Source: Brevibacterium iodinum ATCC 49514 (GTDB lineage Bacteria > Actinomycetota > Actinomycetes > Actinomycetales > Brevibacteriaceae). Taken from it: a stretch of DNA of 34,421 nt. Under the pieces are notes generated by a model that was not told the DNA's origin, made no database searches, and saw only the letters and a program-made list of their open reading frames with translations. Each line of letters begins with the position of its first letter. The stretch's first letter is position 1. The position numbers were made by a program, and so were the translations under genes. The stretch spans positions 1-34,421 of the forward strand of contig NZ_FXYX01000028.1 of NCBI RefSeq assembly GCF_900169265.1, written 5' to 3'. This document shows, in pieces, positions 26,347 to 33,949 of this stretch.

Positions 26347-27210
26347 GTGCCCGTGAATGCTTTTGATCGCTATGGCCCCGATGTGCTCTCCGGTTCCTCC
26401 CCGTCGTCGCACCGTCCGAAGAAGTCCCGCCAGGTCGAGCTCGGCCTGGGCATGGTTCTCGAGGATGCGATGAGCGGCTATGTCGGCGCTGTCGTCGGCG
26501 CGGAGAAGACCACGGCCGGTGTCGTCGTCAAGCTCGAAGATCGCGTCGGCAAGGTACGTGCCTTTCCCCTGGGGCCGGGCTTCCTCCTCGAGGGTCAGCC
26601 TGTCGATGTGCAGCTGCCGAAGAAGAAGGCGCAGCAGCCCGGACGGACGGCCTCGGGGTCTCGCGCCGTGGTCGGCGCGAAGGCTCGAGTGGCTCGTGGG
26701 TCGCGGATCTGGGTCGAGGGCAAGCACGACGCCGAACTCGTCGAGAAGATCTGGGGCGATGACCTGCGCATCGAGGGCGTCGTCGTCGAGCCCCTGGGCG
26801 GTCTCGATGATGTCGCCGACAAGCTCGAGGCTTTCGGTCCGGATCGGGAACATCGAGTCGGTGTCCTCGCCGACCATCTGGTGAGCGGGACGAAGGAATC
26901 GAAGATCGCCGAGGCGGTCCGGTCCGATCCGCGCTATCGCGATGTCGTCCACATCATCGGTCACCCGTACGTCGATATCTGGCAGGCGGTGAAGCCCCAT
27001 GTCGTCGGCATCCGCGAATGGCCGGTCGTCCCCCGCGGTGAGGACTGGAAGACGGGAATACTGCGTCGCATCGGATGGCCGCACGCCGACCATCGGGACG
27101 TTGCCCGCGGGTGGGTGCGCATCCTTGGGAGGGTGAGCACCATCGCCGACGTCGAACCGACGCTGTCGGGTCGCGTCGAGGAGCTCATCGACTTCGTCAC
27201 CGTCGGTTGA
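26347..27210 (+). CDS. DUF3097 family protein with Toprim/M5-like signature
   Basis: A 287-residue soluble protein of a family I know only from actinobacteria, with unknown function. Residues about 30-95 form a small beta-rich N-terminal part. From about 118 the sequence runs RIWVEGKHDAELVEKIWG, then VGVLADHLVSGTKESKIAE and VHIIGHPYVDIWQAVKP. The WVEGKHDAELV element resembles the glutamate motif of Toprim proteins such as RNase M5. ADHLVSG would correspond to the DxD motif with its second Asp replaced. A nucleic-acid role is therefore inference. The start may be GTG 26347 or GTG 26353; the latter would fit a leaderless mRNA from TATGGT at 26339-26344. It is divergent from hrcA with CIRCE between. 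Confidence 0.88.
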   Translation: MPVNAFDRYGPDVLSGSSPSSHRPKKSRQVELGLGMVLEDAMSGYVGAVVGAEKTTAGVVVKLEDRVGKVRAFPLGPGFLLEGQPVDVQLPKKKAQQPGRTASGSRAVVGAKARVARGSRIWVEGKHDAELVEKIWGDDLRIEGVVVEPLGGLDDVADKLEAFGPDREHRVGVLADHLVSGTKESKIAEAVRSDPRYRDVVHIIGHPYVDIWQAVKPHVVGIREWPVVPRGEDWKTGILRRIGWPHADHRDVARGWVRILGRVSTIADVEPTLSGRVEELIDFVTVG

Positions 27211-27227
27211 GAGTCGTCGGTGGTGCG

Positions 27228-27254
27228 GCGCGGTGGTCCGTGGTGGCCACGCGC
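27228..27254 (+). terminator. Weak hairpin after DUF3097
   Basis: GCGCG-G-TGG can pair with CCACGCGC (8 bp, one bulged G) around a 10-base loop, 18 bases after the stop. No T-run follows. Confidence 0.3.
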
Positions 27255-27325
27255 AGCTGTCGGCGTGTGCCGAATCTGTCACAGGAGTGGGGCTTTCCCG
27301 ACACCCTCGGGACACGTCGCTCCAT

Positions 27326-27331
27326 TAGGGT
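27326..27331 (+). promoter_or_regulatory. -10 element of the first DUF4870 gene
   Basis: TAGGGT lies 30 bases before the ATG at 27362, giving a leader of about 24 bases that includes AAAGGA. No clear -35 is visible. Confidence 0.4.
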
Positions 27332-27361
27332 GAATGGCAAGCACACTTCGAAAGGATCCCC

Positions 27362-28018
27362 ATGTCGTATCACCCCGAGCAGCCGGGCAGCCGGCCGATG
27401 CCGCCGAACTACTCTCAGGCCTCAGGTTCGCAGCAGCCCTACGCGTCGCAGGGCCAGCAGTATTCGCAGCCGCAGACGCACAGCGGTCAGCCGGGTTCCG
27501 GTGGGCAGTCGGGGTATGGTTCACAGCGAGCGTACGGCGCTCAGCCGGGATACAGCGCGCAGCCGGGCTACGGAATGCCGCAGATGCACAACCCGGCGAT
27601 GTTCGACTCCCGCTCGCTGCCTGAGCAGGCCTACGGACCCGGCTCCGAGCAGTTCTGGATGGCCCACGAACCCGACCGGACCACGGCAATGTGGACCCAC
27701 CTCGGCTCGCTCATCTTCGGCTTCATGCCGCTCATCATGTTCCTGGTGAAGAAGGACGAATCCCCGTTCGTCCGCGAACACTCGCGTCAGGGACTCAACG
27801 CGATGATCACGAACACGATCGTCACCTTCGGTGCCTTCATCGTCTTCGGATTCGTCGGTTTCATCCTGGCACTGGTGACCTTCGGGATCGGCTTCGTCGT
27901 TATGTATGCAGCGTTCATCGTCCCGCTCGTCTACTGCATCTTCTACATCATTGCGGCCGTCGCCGCGAACAAGGGTGAGGGCTACAATTTCCCGCTCACC
28001 ATCGACTTTGTGAAGTGA
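27362..28018 (+). CDS. DUF4870 membrane protein with Gln/Gly/Tyr-rich tail (copy 1)
   Basis: A 218-residue protein of unknown function. Residues 1-75 are low complexity and rich in Q, G, S, Y and P (SGSQQPYASQGQQYSQP, GYGSQRAYGAQPGYSAQ). Residues about 104-215 form a DUF4870-like domain. It has DRTTAMWTHLGSLIFG and VKKDESPFVREHSRQGLNAMI, the family signature between helices 1 and 2, then two long hydrophobic stretches, ending NKGEGYNFPLTIDFVK. The ATG start has AAAGGA five bases upstream. A paralogue follows 85 bp downstream on the same strand, so this is a tandem duplication. Confidence 0.87.
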   Translation: MSYHPEQPGSRPMPPNYSQASGSQQPYASQGQQYSQPQTHSGQPGSGGQSGYGSQRAYGAQPGYSAQPGYGMPQMHNPAMFDSRSLPEQAYGPGSEQFWMAHEPDRTTAMWTHLGSLIFGFMPLIMFLVKKDESPFVREHSRQGLNAMITNTIVTFGAFIVFGFVGFILALVTFGIGFVVMYAAFIVPLVYCIFYIIAAVAANKGEGYNFPLTIDFVK

Positions 28019-28067
28019 CCATTCCCGCTCACTCCGGATTCTCTGGGACAGCCAGCATTCTCTGGGT

Positions 28068-28073
28068 TAGTGT
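28068..28073 (+). promoter_or_regulatory. Possible -10 element of the second DUF4870 gene
   Basis: TAGTGT lies 30 bases before the ATG at 28104, the same distance as the -10 of copy 1 from its start. The two genes may thus have separate promoters. Confidence 0.35.
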
Positions 28074-28103
28074 GAGGTGATCGCAATCTCTGAAGGGACT
28101 CTC

Positions 28104-28850
28104 ATGTCGGACAACCCGCAGCAGCCGAACAACGGACAGTCGCAGCCGATGCCTCCGAACTATTCCCCGCAGTCCGGTTCGCAGCAGCCGTACACTCAGC
28201 AGGGCTCCCAGCCAGGGTACGGCTCACAGCAGCAGAACCCGGCTTACGGTTCTCAGCAGCAGAACCCCCCTCAGCAGTCGTATGGTTCGCAGCCGGGCTA
28301 CGGTTCACAGCAGGCGGGCGGCGCCCAGCAGCCGTACGGATCTCAGCAGGCCTACAGCGCTCCGCAGGGACACCCTCAGCCCGGTTACGGATTCCAGGGA
28401 GCATCCTCGGCGCAGTCGGCTGCTGCCGGAGTGCCCATGGGGGCCGAGCTGCCGGATGCGGCCTATGGCCCGAATTCCCTCGGCTTCTGGAACGCGGATC
28501 AGAGTGAACGGACGACCGCGCTGTGGTCGCACCTCGCTCACGCCGCCACCTACGTCGTCGGTGTCGGCTGGATCGTCACGCTCATCCTCTTCATCATCAA
28601 TAAGGACAAGTCGCCGTTCCTCCGCCATCACGGCGCACAGTCGCTGAATCTGCTGATCGTCGGTGTCATCGCGGCGTTCGGCATCGGGCTGATAGGCGGA
28701 ATCCTCACGATCGTCGGCATCGGCTTCCTCATCCTCCTGCTCCTGCCGGTGCTCTCGATCTACATGATCGTCATCGAGATCATCGCGGGCATGGCAGCCA
28801 ACCGCGGTGAGGGCTACCGCATTCCGATGACGCCGAACTGGATCAAGTGA
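28104..28850 (+). CDS. DUF4870 membrane protein with Gln/Gly/Tyr-rich tail (copy 2)
   Basis: A 248-residue paralogue of the preceding gene. Residues 1-110 are low complexity, with repeats of GYGSQQ, QQNP and SYGSQPGYG. The DUF4870-like part (about 135-245) has ERTTALWSHLAHAATYVVG, NKDKSPFLRHHGAQSLNLLI and the shared ending NRGEGYRIPMTPNWIK. Three or four membrane helices are expected, with the tail in the cytoplasm by analogy. I chose ATG 28104 because AAGGG lies at the right distance; an in-frame GTG at 28077 has no such site. The tail is longer than in copy 1 while the membrane part is conserved. A strong hairpin follows. Confidence 0.87.
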   Translation: MSDNPQQPNNGQSQPMPPNYSPQSGSQQPYTQQGSQPGYGSQQQNPAYGSQQQNPPQQSYGSQPGYGSQQAGGAQQPYGSQQAYSAPQGHPQPGYGFQGASSAQSAAAGVPMGAELPDAAYGPNSLGFWNADQSERTTALWSHLAHAATYVVGVGWIVTLILFIINKDKSPFLRHHGAQSLNLLIVGVIAAFGIGLIGGILTIVGIGFLILLLLPVLSIYMIVIEIIAGMAANRGEGYRIPMTPNWIK

Positions 28851-28895
28851 TCTGACGCGCAGTGACAGCCTCACCCCGCCAGATTCGCTGAGCAG

Positions 28896-28931
28896 CTCGC
28901 CCTGCCGCTCGTTCACGAGTGGCGGGGCGAG
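28896..28931. terminator. Bidirectional terminator between DUF4870 copy 2 and hemW
   Basis: A 16-bp stem including two G-U pairs (CTCGCCCTGCCGCTCG against CGAGTGGCGGGGCGAG) with a TTCA loop lies between the convergent stops. It ends seven bases before the hemW stop. Confidence 0.75.
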
Positions 28932-28937
28932 TCTCGT

Positions 28938-30167
28938 TCACACGTATTCGGTGAGGATGCGCACCATATAGTCGGCCATGAGACGTCCCTGCAGAGTCGG
29001 CTGGAACCAGCCGGCCGCGGCACCATCGGCGTCGAGCAGACCCTGCTTGACGAAGGTTCTGATCGCCTGCTGACTGCCAGCAGCCAGAGAATCGAGACGC
29101 AGTTCGCGGTCGATCCTGGCCGCCAGCATGATCCGCTCGATCTCCCGAGTCTGAACGTCGAGGACCTCACGACCGATCGACGGGGACTCCCCTGCCAACA
29201 GCCGATCGGCCCAGGCACGGGGGTGTTTGGCATTCCAGAACCGCACGCCTCCGACGTGTGAGTGGGCACCAGGCCCGAATCCCCACCAGTCGGCATTGCG
29301 CCAATAGGCCATATTGTGCTCACAGCGGGTCTCGAGGCCGGTCGACCAATTGCTCACTTCGTACCAGTGCAGACCGGCAGCGGAGATCGCTGAGTCTGCG
29401 ATCTCGTATTTGTCGGCCAAGTCGTCTTCATCGGGCATCGGCAGTTCGCCGCGGCGAACCCTCGCGCCCATCTTCGTTCCCGGTTCGACGATCAGGGAAT
29501 ATGCCGAGATGTGATCGACCTCGTTGGACAGGGCCACGTCGAGAGAGCGACGCCAATCGTCGATCGACTCCCCCGGAGTGCCGTAGATGAGGTCGAGGCT
29601 GAGCTCGAGGTCGGCGTCCTTGACCCAACGGGCCACCTCGGGGAGCTTCTCCGGATCGTGGGTGCGGTCCAAGGTCGCGAGCACGTGTGGCACGGCCGAC
29701 TGCATGCCCATGGAGATGCGGTTGAAACCGGCTCCTGCGAGGGTCGCGATGTAGGCGGGGTCCAAGGTGTCGGGGTTGGCTTCGGTGGTGACTTCGACAT
29801 TCTCGGCCAGGCGGAAGCGGGCGCGGACATCGTCCATCACCCCGGCGAGCACATCCGCTGCGAGCAAGGTCGGGGTGCCTCCGCCGAAGAAGATGGTCGA
29901 GACCTCACGGTCGCCGGCCCCCGCCTCGGCGAGGGTGGACACGGACAGATCGAGCTCACGGGCGAGATTGCTGCGGTAGTCCTCGCGGGACGCGCCCGGG
30001 CCGAGGTCGTCGGCGGTATAGGTGTTGAAGTCACAGTAGCCGCAGCGGACCCGGCAGTACGGGACGTGGATGTAGAGGCTCAGCCCCCGCTCGGCGGCCC
30101 CGATCCCCACCGATGTCGGCAGCGAACCGTCGCGCGGAGGGACCTCACCGGTCGGTTGTGCGGGCAC
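28938..30167 (-). CDS. hemW: Heme chaperone HemW (radical SAM, HemN-like)
   Basis: Radical SAM family protein proposed to carry heme to target enzymes; it is often misnamed coproporphyrinogen oxidase. The 409-residue protein has the Fe-S motif CRVRCGYCDF with C38, C42 and C45. The following FNTY lacks the fourth cysteine of true HemN, which favours HemW. It also has the SAM-binding IFFGGGTPTLL, the conserved LDLIYGTPGES, and the HemW C-terminal winged region. Its GTG start directly follows the lepA TAA with no gap, so it is coupled to lepA, a common bacterial pair. Confidence 0.94.
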   Translation of the reverse strand: MPAQPTGEVPPRDGSLPTSVGIGAAERGLSLYIHVPYCRVRCGYCDFNTYTADDLGPGASREDYRSNLARELDLSVSTLAEAGAGDREVSTIFFGGGTPTLLAADVLAGVMDDVRARFRLAENVEVTTEANPDTLDPAYIATLAGAGFNRISMGMQSAVPHVLATLDRTHDPEKLPEVARWVKDADLELSLDLIYGTPGESIDDWRRSLDVALSNEVDHISAYSLIVEPGTKMGARVRRGELPMPDEDDLADKYEIADSAISAAGLHWYEVSNWSTGLETRCEHNMAYWRNADWWGFGPGAHSHVGGVRFWNAKHPRAWADRLLAGESPSIGREVLDVQTREIERIMLAARIDRELRLDSLAAGSQQAIRTFVKQGLLDADGAAAGWFQPTLQGRLMADYMVRILTEYV

Positions 30168-32036
30168 TTACTTCTTGCTGTCCTTCGTTTCCGGCTCATC
30201 GGAGGACAAGGCCGCGATGAACGCTTCCTGCGGAACCTCGACGGTGCCGACCATCTTCATCCGCTTCTTGCCTTCCTTCTGCTTCTCGAGCAGCTTGCGC
30301 TTACGGCTGATGTCGCCGCCGTAACACTTCGAAAGCACGTCCTTGCGGATGGCGCGGATCGTCTCGCGGGCGATGATGCGTGAGCCGATGGCTGCCTGGA
30401 TGGGCACCTCGAACTGCTGACGAGGGATGAGCTTGCGCAGCTTCCCGGCCATCGCCACACCGTAGGAGTAGGCGTTGTCGCGGTGGACGATCGCGGAGAA
30501 TGCGTCGACCTGGTCGCCGTGCAGCAGGATGTCGACCTTGACGAGGTCGGAAGCGTCCTGACCGTCATCGGAGTAGTCGAGGGAGGCGTAGCCCTTGGTC
30601 CGGGACTTCAGCTGATCGAAGAAATCGAAGACGATCTCCGCCAACGGCAGACGGTAGCGGATCTCCACGCGGTCCGAGGACAGGTAGTCCATGCCCTGGA
30701 GTTTGCCTCGGCGATCCTGGCACAGTTCCATGACCGCGCCGATGTAGTCGCTGGGGGTGAGGATGGTCGCCTGCACCATCGGTTCCCGGACTTCCTTGAT
30801 TTTGCCCGTCGGGTATTCGCTCGGGTTCGTCACCACGGTCTCCGAACCGTCTTCCATGGTCACGTCGTAGATTACGGACGGGGCGGTGGAGATGAGGTCG
30901 AGATCGAACTCTCGCTCCAGGCGGTCACGCAGCACTTCGAGATGGAGGAGACCGAGGAATCCGCAGCGGAAGCCGAAGCCCAGAGCCGTCGAGGTCTCGG
31001 GTTCGTAGGCGAGAGAGGCGTCGTTGAGTTTGAGTTTGTCCAGCGCATCGCGCAGCACCGGGTAGTCGGACCCGTCGATCGGGAAGAGTCCGGAGAACAC
31101 CATCGGTTTGGGTTCGCGGTAGCCGCCGAGGGCCTCTGTCGCGGGTCCCGCAGCGGCGGTCACGGTGTCACCGACCTTCGACAGGCGCACATCCTTGACA
31201 CCGGTGATGAGGTAGCCGACCTCACCGACGCCCAGTCCCTTCGTCGCCTTGGGCTCGGGCATGGAAGCGCCGATCTCCAGCAGCTCATGGGTGGTGCCGG
31301 TCGACATCATCTCGATCTTCTCGCGTGGGGACAGAGAGCCGTCGATGACGCGGACATAGGTGACCACACCCCGGTAGGTGTCGTAGACCGAGTCGAAGAT
31401 CATCGCGCGGGCCGGGGCGTCGGCATCGCCGACGGGCGCAGGGATATCGGTGATGATGCGGTCGAGGACCTCCTCGACGCCTTCGCCGGTCTTGCCGGAC
31501 ACGAGCAGGCAGTCCTCGGGTTCGCAGCCGATGAGATTGGCGAGCTCTTCCGCATATTTCTCCGGCTGTGCGGCCGGCAGGTCGATCTTGTTGAGCACCG
31601 GAATGATCGTCAGATCGTTCTCCATGGCCAGGTACAGGTTGGCAAGCGTCTGGGCTTCGATGCCCTGAGCGGAGTCGACGAGCAGCAGTGCACCTTCACA
31701 GGCGGCCAGGGACCGCGAGACCTCGTAGCTGAAGTCGACATGGCCGGGAGTGTCGATCATGTTGAGCGCGTACGGGGTGTCCTCGTGTTCCCACGGCATG
31801 CGCACGGCCTGGGATTTGATGGTGATTCCGCGTTCGCGTTCGATGTCCATCCGGTCAAGGTACTGGGCGCGCATATCGCGGTTCTCGACAACGCCGGTCA
31901 TCTGGAGCATGCGGTCGGCCAGGGTCGATTTGCCATGGTCGATATGAGCGATGATGCAGAAATTGCGAATCAGCTCGGGTGAGGTGGCAGACGGTGAGAT
32001 CCGCTTTGCAGCTTCCTTATTCACCTGAGGTGACAT
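30168..32036 (-). CDS. lepA: Elongation factor 4 (LepA)
   Basis: Ribosome-bound translational GTPase implicated in ribosome biogenesis, initiation and back-translocation. The 622-residue protein has G1 AHIDHGKST (30-38), G3 [18 protein letters not shown] and G4 NKIDLP. EF-G-like domains II, III and V follow, then the unique C-terminal domain with [27 protein letters not shown] chose ATG 32036 because AAGGG lies six bases upstream and homologues start near here; the frame extends 17 codons further upstream without support. It forms an operon with hemW. Two GGTCTGTC repeats 17 bases apart lie in its leader. Confidence 0.97.
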   Translation of the reverse strand: MSPQVNKEAAKRISPSATSPELIRNFCIIAHIDHGKSTLADRMLQMTGVVENRDMRAQYLDRMDIERERGITIKSQAVRMPWEHEDTPYALNMIDTPGHVDFSYEVSRSLAACEGALLLVDSAQGIEAQTLANLYLAMENDLTIIPVLNKIDLPAAQPEKYAEELANLIGCEPEDCLLVSGKTGEGVEEVLDRIITDIPAPVGDADAPARAMIFDSVYDTYRGVVTYVRVIDGSLSPREKIEMMSTGTTHELLEIGASMPEPKATKGLGVGEVGYLITGVKDVRLSKVGDTVTAAAGPATEALGGYREPKPMVFSGLFPIDGSDYPVLRDALDKLKLNDASLAYEPETSTALGFGFRCGFLGLLHLEVLRDRLEREFDLDLISTAPSVIYDVTMEDGSETVVTNPSEYPTGKIKEVREPMVQATILTPSDYIGAVMELCQDRRGKLQGMDYLSSDRVEIRYRLPLAEIVFDFFDQLKSRTKGYASLDYSDDGQDASDLVKVDILLHGDQVDAFSAIVHRDNAYSYGVAMAGKLRKLIPRQQFEVPIQAAIGSRIIARETIRAIRKDVLSKCYGGDISRKRKLLEKQKEGKKRMKMVGTVEVPQEAFIAALSSDEPETKDSKK

Positions 32037-32164
32037 GAACGCCCTTTCTTTGACAGACCAGGTCCCCAGACAGACCGGATCCCCCATTGTTTCATGACTT
32101 GCGCGCGGACCTGGAATCCACGGGAAAGCACGTCGTGATCGTCCGTGTCTTTCGCGATTCGCCG

Positions 32165-32186
32165 CCCCGATCGGTGCCGATCGGGG
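32165..32186 (+). promoter_or_regulatory. Perfect palindrome covering the ribosome-site region
   Basis: CCCCGATCGG, then TG, then CCGATCGGGG forms a perfect 10-bp inverted repeat. The 3' arm ends in the GGGG of GGGGAAGA, the likely ribosome site for the gene at 32198. It could be an operator or an RNA hairpin that limits translation. Confidence 0.5.
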
Positions 32187-32197
32187 AAGATGGAGTC

Positions 32198-32962
32198 ATG
32201 AGCGAATTCCGGGTCATGAGCTTCAACCTCCGCTATCCCGCGATGGACGGTCATCCGGTGGCCGAGCGGCTGCCCATTGCCGCCGAACTCATCCGGCGTG
32301 CACGTCCGCACCTCATCGGCACCCAGGAGGGTGAACTCGACCAGCTCGAGACGCTCATCAGCCTGCTGCCCGAGGAGTACATCTGGCTCGGAGAGGGCCA
32401 CTCCGGCGGCAACTCCGGCGAGTTCACAGCCGTGATCCTCGATTCGAAGCGCTTCGAGGTGGAAACCGTGGACATCAGCTGGCTGTCCGAACAGCCCGAC
32501 ACCGTGGCCTCGGAATCGTGGGGAGTCTCGCATGCGCGCACCCTGACGACGGTCGATGTCCGTGACTTCGCAACCGACCGGCGTCTGCGTGTGCTCAACA
32601 CCCACCTCGATCACAAGTCCGAGCGCGCCCGTCTCGAGTCCGGTCGGATCATGGCCGAGACCATCGCCGAGGCGGCCCATCCCTGCGTGGTCACCGGTGA
32701 CTTCAACGTCGCCACCGGCTCCCCGGTCTACGACTTCTTCTGCACCGAGCTCGGCCTCACCGACACCGCAGCCGAGGTCCCCGGTGAGGACATCGGCACC
32801 TTCCACCGCTACAAGGGTCCGAAGGCAGGCGAGCCGCGCATCGACTGGATCCTCACAACCCCGGGCCTGCGCACACTGTCCACGCGCATCGACACGTTCG
32901 AGGTCGACGGGAAGTACCCTTCCGACCATTTCCCCGTCGAGGCGGTCCTCGAATTCTCGTGA
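32198..32962 (+). CDS. Endonuclease/exonuclease/phosphatase (EEP) family protein
   Basis: Metal-dependent phosphoesterase fold shared by exonuclease III, DNase I and inositol phosphatases; the substrate is unknown. The 254-residue protein keeps the full active-site set: N10 in MSFNLRY, E44 in GTQE, H136 in NTHLDH, D168 and N170 in TGDFNVATGSP, D216 in RIDWIL, and D243/H244 in YPSDHFPV. I chose ATG 32198 because the fold begins right after it and GGGGAAGA lies at good distance; the frame is open back to 32087. No signal peptide is seen, so it is probably cytoplasmic. It is divergent from lepA. A perfect palindrome precedes it and a tandem repeat begins in its stop codon. Confidence 0.9.
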   Translation: MSEFRVMSFNLRYPAMDGHPVAERLPIAAELIRRARPHLIGTQEGELDQLETLISLLPEEYIWLGEGHSGGNSGEFTAVILDSKRFEVETVDISWLSEQPDTVASESWGVSHARTLTTVDVRDFATDRRLRVLNTHLDHKSERARLESGRIMAETIAEAAHPCVVTGDFNVATGSPVYDFFCTELGLTDTAAEVPGEDIGTFHRYKGPKAGEPRIDWILTTPGLRTLSTRIDTFEVDGKYPSDHFPVEAVLEFS

Positions 32963-33026
32963 CCGTGACGGCTCGCTCGCCGGACCGTGACGGCTCGCTC
33001 GCCCGATCATTACGGATCGTTTGCCC
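32961..33026 (+). repeat. Three tandem copies of a 22-bp repeat
   Basis: Units at 32961-32982 and 32983-33004 are identical for 21 of 22 bases (gaccgtgacggctcgctcgc plus two). The unit at 33005-33026 is a diverged copy (gatcattacggatcgtttgc plus two). A fragment of a fourth (gaccg) follows. The array starts within the stop codon of the EEP gene and ends about 60 bp before the PemK-like gene. Confidence 0.8.
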
Positions 33027-33074
33027 GACCGGGTCGGCACACAGTTCTCTGCAGCCTGTGACAGCCGGCTCGTT

Positions 33075-33080
33075 TAGGCT
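33075..33080 (+). promoter_or_regulatory. -10 element for the leaderless PemK-like gene
   Basis: TAGGCT ends six bases before the ATG at 33087, so the transcript would begin at the start codon. No ribosome site lies upstream. Confidence 0.5.
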
Positions 33081-33086
33081 GGACAT

Positions 33087-33701
33087 ATGAATTGGAGATC
33101 ACTGGTCAATCGGGCCGCGAGAATCGGTGTCCGCGAAGGGCTGCGCTATCTGCGCCAATCGCAGTCGAAGAAGAACTCCGGAGGCGCATCGCAGCCAACG
33201 GATGGCAGCCGGCCGAATCCGGCACGGTCCGGCGGCGGAGGTGCCACCTCGGCGGGGTCTGCCGATCGTTCCGACTCGGGCGGCCAGGGCGGATCCGGTG
33301 CGTATCCCGGCGATTTCACGGGCTCGATCACGGTCAGCTACTCCCCCGACCTCGACGGCGACGCCGATCCGGGCGAAGTCGTCTGGGGGTGGGTCCCCTT
33401 CGAGGAGGACCACTCGCAGGGCAAGGATCGACCGTCCCTCGTCCTCGGACGTGACGGCAGATGGGTGCTCGCGCTCATGCTCACCAGCAAGGATCACATC
33501 CCCGGCGGCGTCGGCGAGGTCCGGCAGGACCGGCACGCGAAGTGGATGAACATCGGCACCGGGGACTGGGATTCGCAGGGGCGGCCCTCGGAGCTCCGCC
33601 TCGATCGCATCATCCGGCTCGATCCCGATTCGATCCGCAGGGAAGGCGCGATCATGCCCCGCGACGTCTTCGACCGGGTGGCCGAGCACATCTCCGGCTG
33701 A
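33087..33701 (+). CDS. PemK/MazF-like protein, solitary
   Basis: A 204-residue protein assigned to the PemK/MazF toxin-like superfamily, in a subgroup I recognise from actinobacterial genomes. The N-terminal part (1-28) looks like a basic amphipathic helix (NWRSLVNRAARIGVREGLRYL), followed by a Gly/Ser-rich linker to about 75. The conserved domain has YPGDFTGSITVSYSPDLDG, GEVVWGWVPFEEDHSQGKDRP and LALMLTSKDH. It continues with WMNIGTGDWDSQGRPSELRLDRI. The PGEVVW and KDRP elements match the start of MazF folds. No antitoxin gene is adjacent on either side, so toxin activity is doubtful and a housekeeping nuclease or binding role is as likely. It appears to be a leaderless single gene. Confidence 0.85.
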   Translation: MNWRSLVNRAARIGVREGLRYLRQSQSKKNSGGASQPTDGSRPNPARSGGGGATSAGSADRSDSGGQGGSGAYPGDFTGSITVSYSPDLDGDADPGEVVWGWVPFEEDHSQGKDRPSLVLGRDGRWVLALMLTSKDHIPGGVGEVRQDRHAKWMNIGTGDWDSQGRPSELRLDRIIRLDPDSIRREGAIMPRDVFDRVAEHISG

Positions 33702-33736
33702 GACCGGACAGACCGGCCGAGCGGAGCCTGCATCTT

Positions 33737-33760
33737 CCCTGCGCTGCTGGGCGCGCAGGG
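33737..33760 (+). terminator. Terminator after the PemK-like gene
   Basis: CCCTGCGC and GCGCAGGG form a perfect 8-bp stem with an 8-base loop, extended by one T-A pair and followed by ATTTCC. It begins 36 bases after the stop. Confidence 0.5.
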
Positions 33761-33785
33761 ATTTCCAGCCCGGGACTCGAGCCTG

Positions 33786-33791
33786 TATCAT
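33786..33791 (+). promoter_or_regulatory. Possible -10 element for rpsT
   Basis: TATCAT lies 18 bp after TTTCCA (33762-33767). It would give a leader of about 150 bases before rpsT, long enough for regulation. An alternative promoter closer to the gene cannot be excluded. Confidence 0.3.
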
Positions 33792-33932
33792 AGGTGATTG
33801 TGTCTTCATCAAGGCGTGTGTCTCGCCGAGGTCGGGTGAAGACGCCGTCGGATTCGATGTCGTCGATGTGTTTCCCCGCGGAGATGATCATGTCGGTTCG
33901 ATGCGCCCTCACGACCATGTACCACTAACACG

Positions 33933-33949
33933 AAAGAGTGTTGAAATTG
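33933..33949 (+). promoter_or_regulatory. Ribosome site that selects the TTG start of rpsT
   Basis: AAAGAG (33933-33938) lies eight bases before TTG 33947. That start gives the expected S20 N-terminus [10 protein letters not shown]. In-frame GTG 33938 and TTG 33941 would overlap or crowd the site and add residues not seen in the family. Confidence 0.75.
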
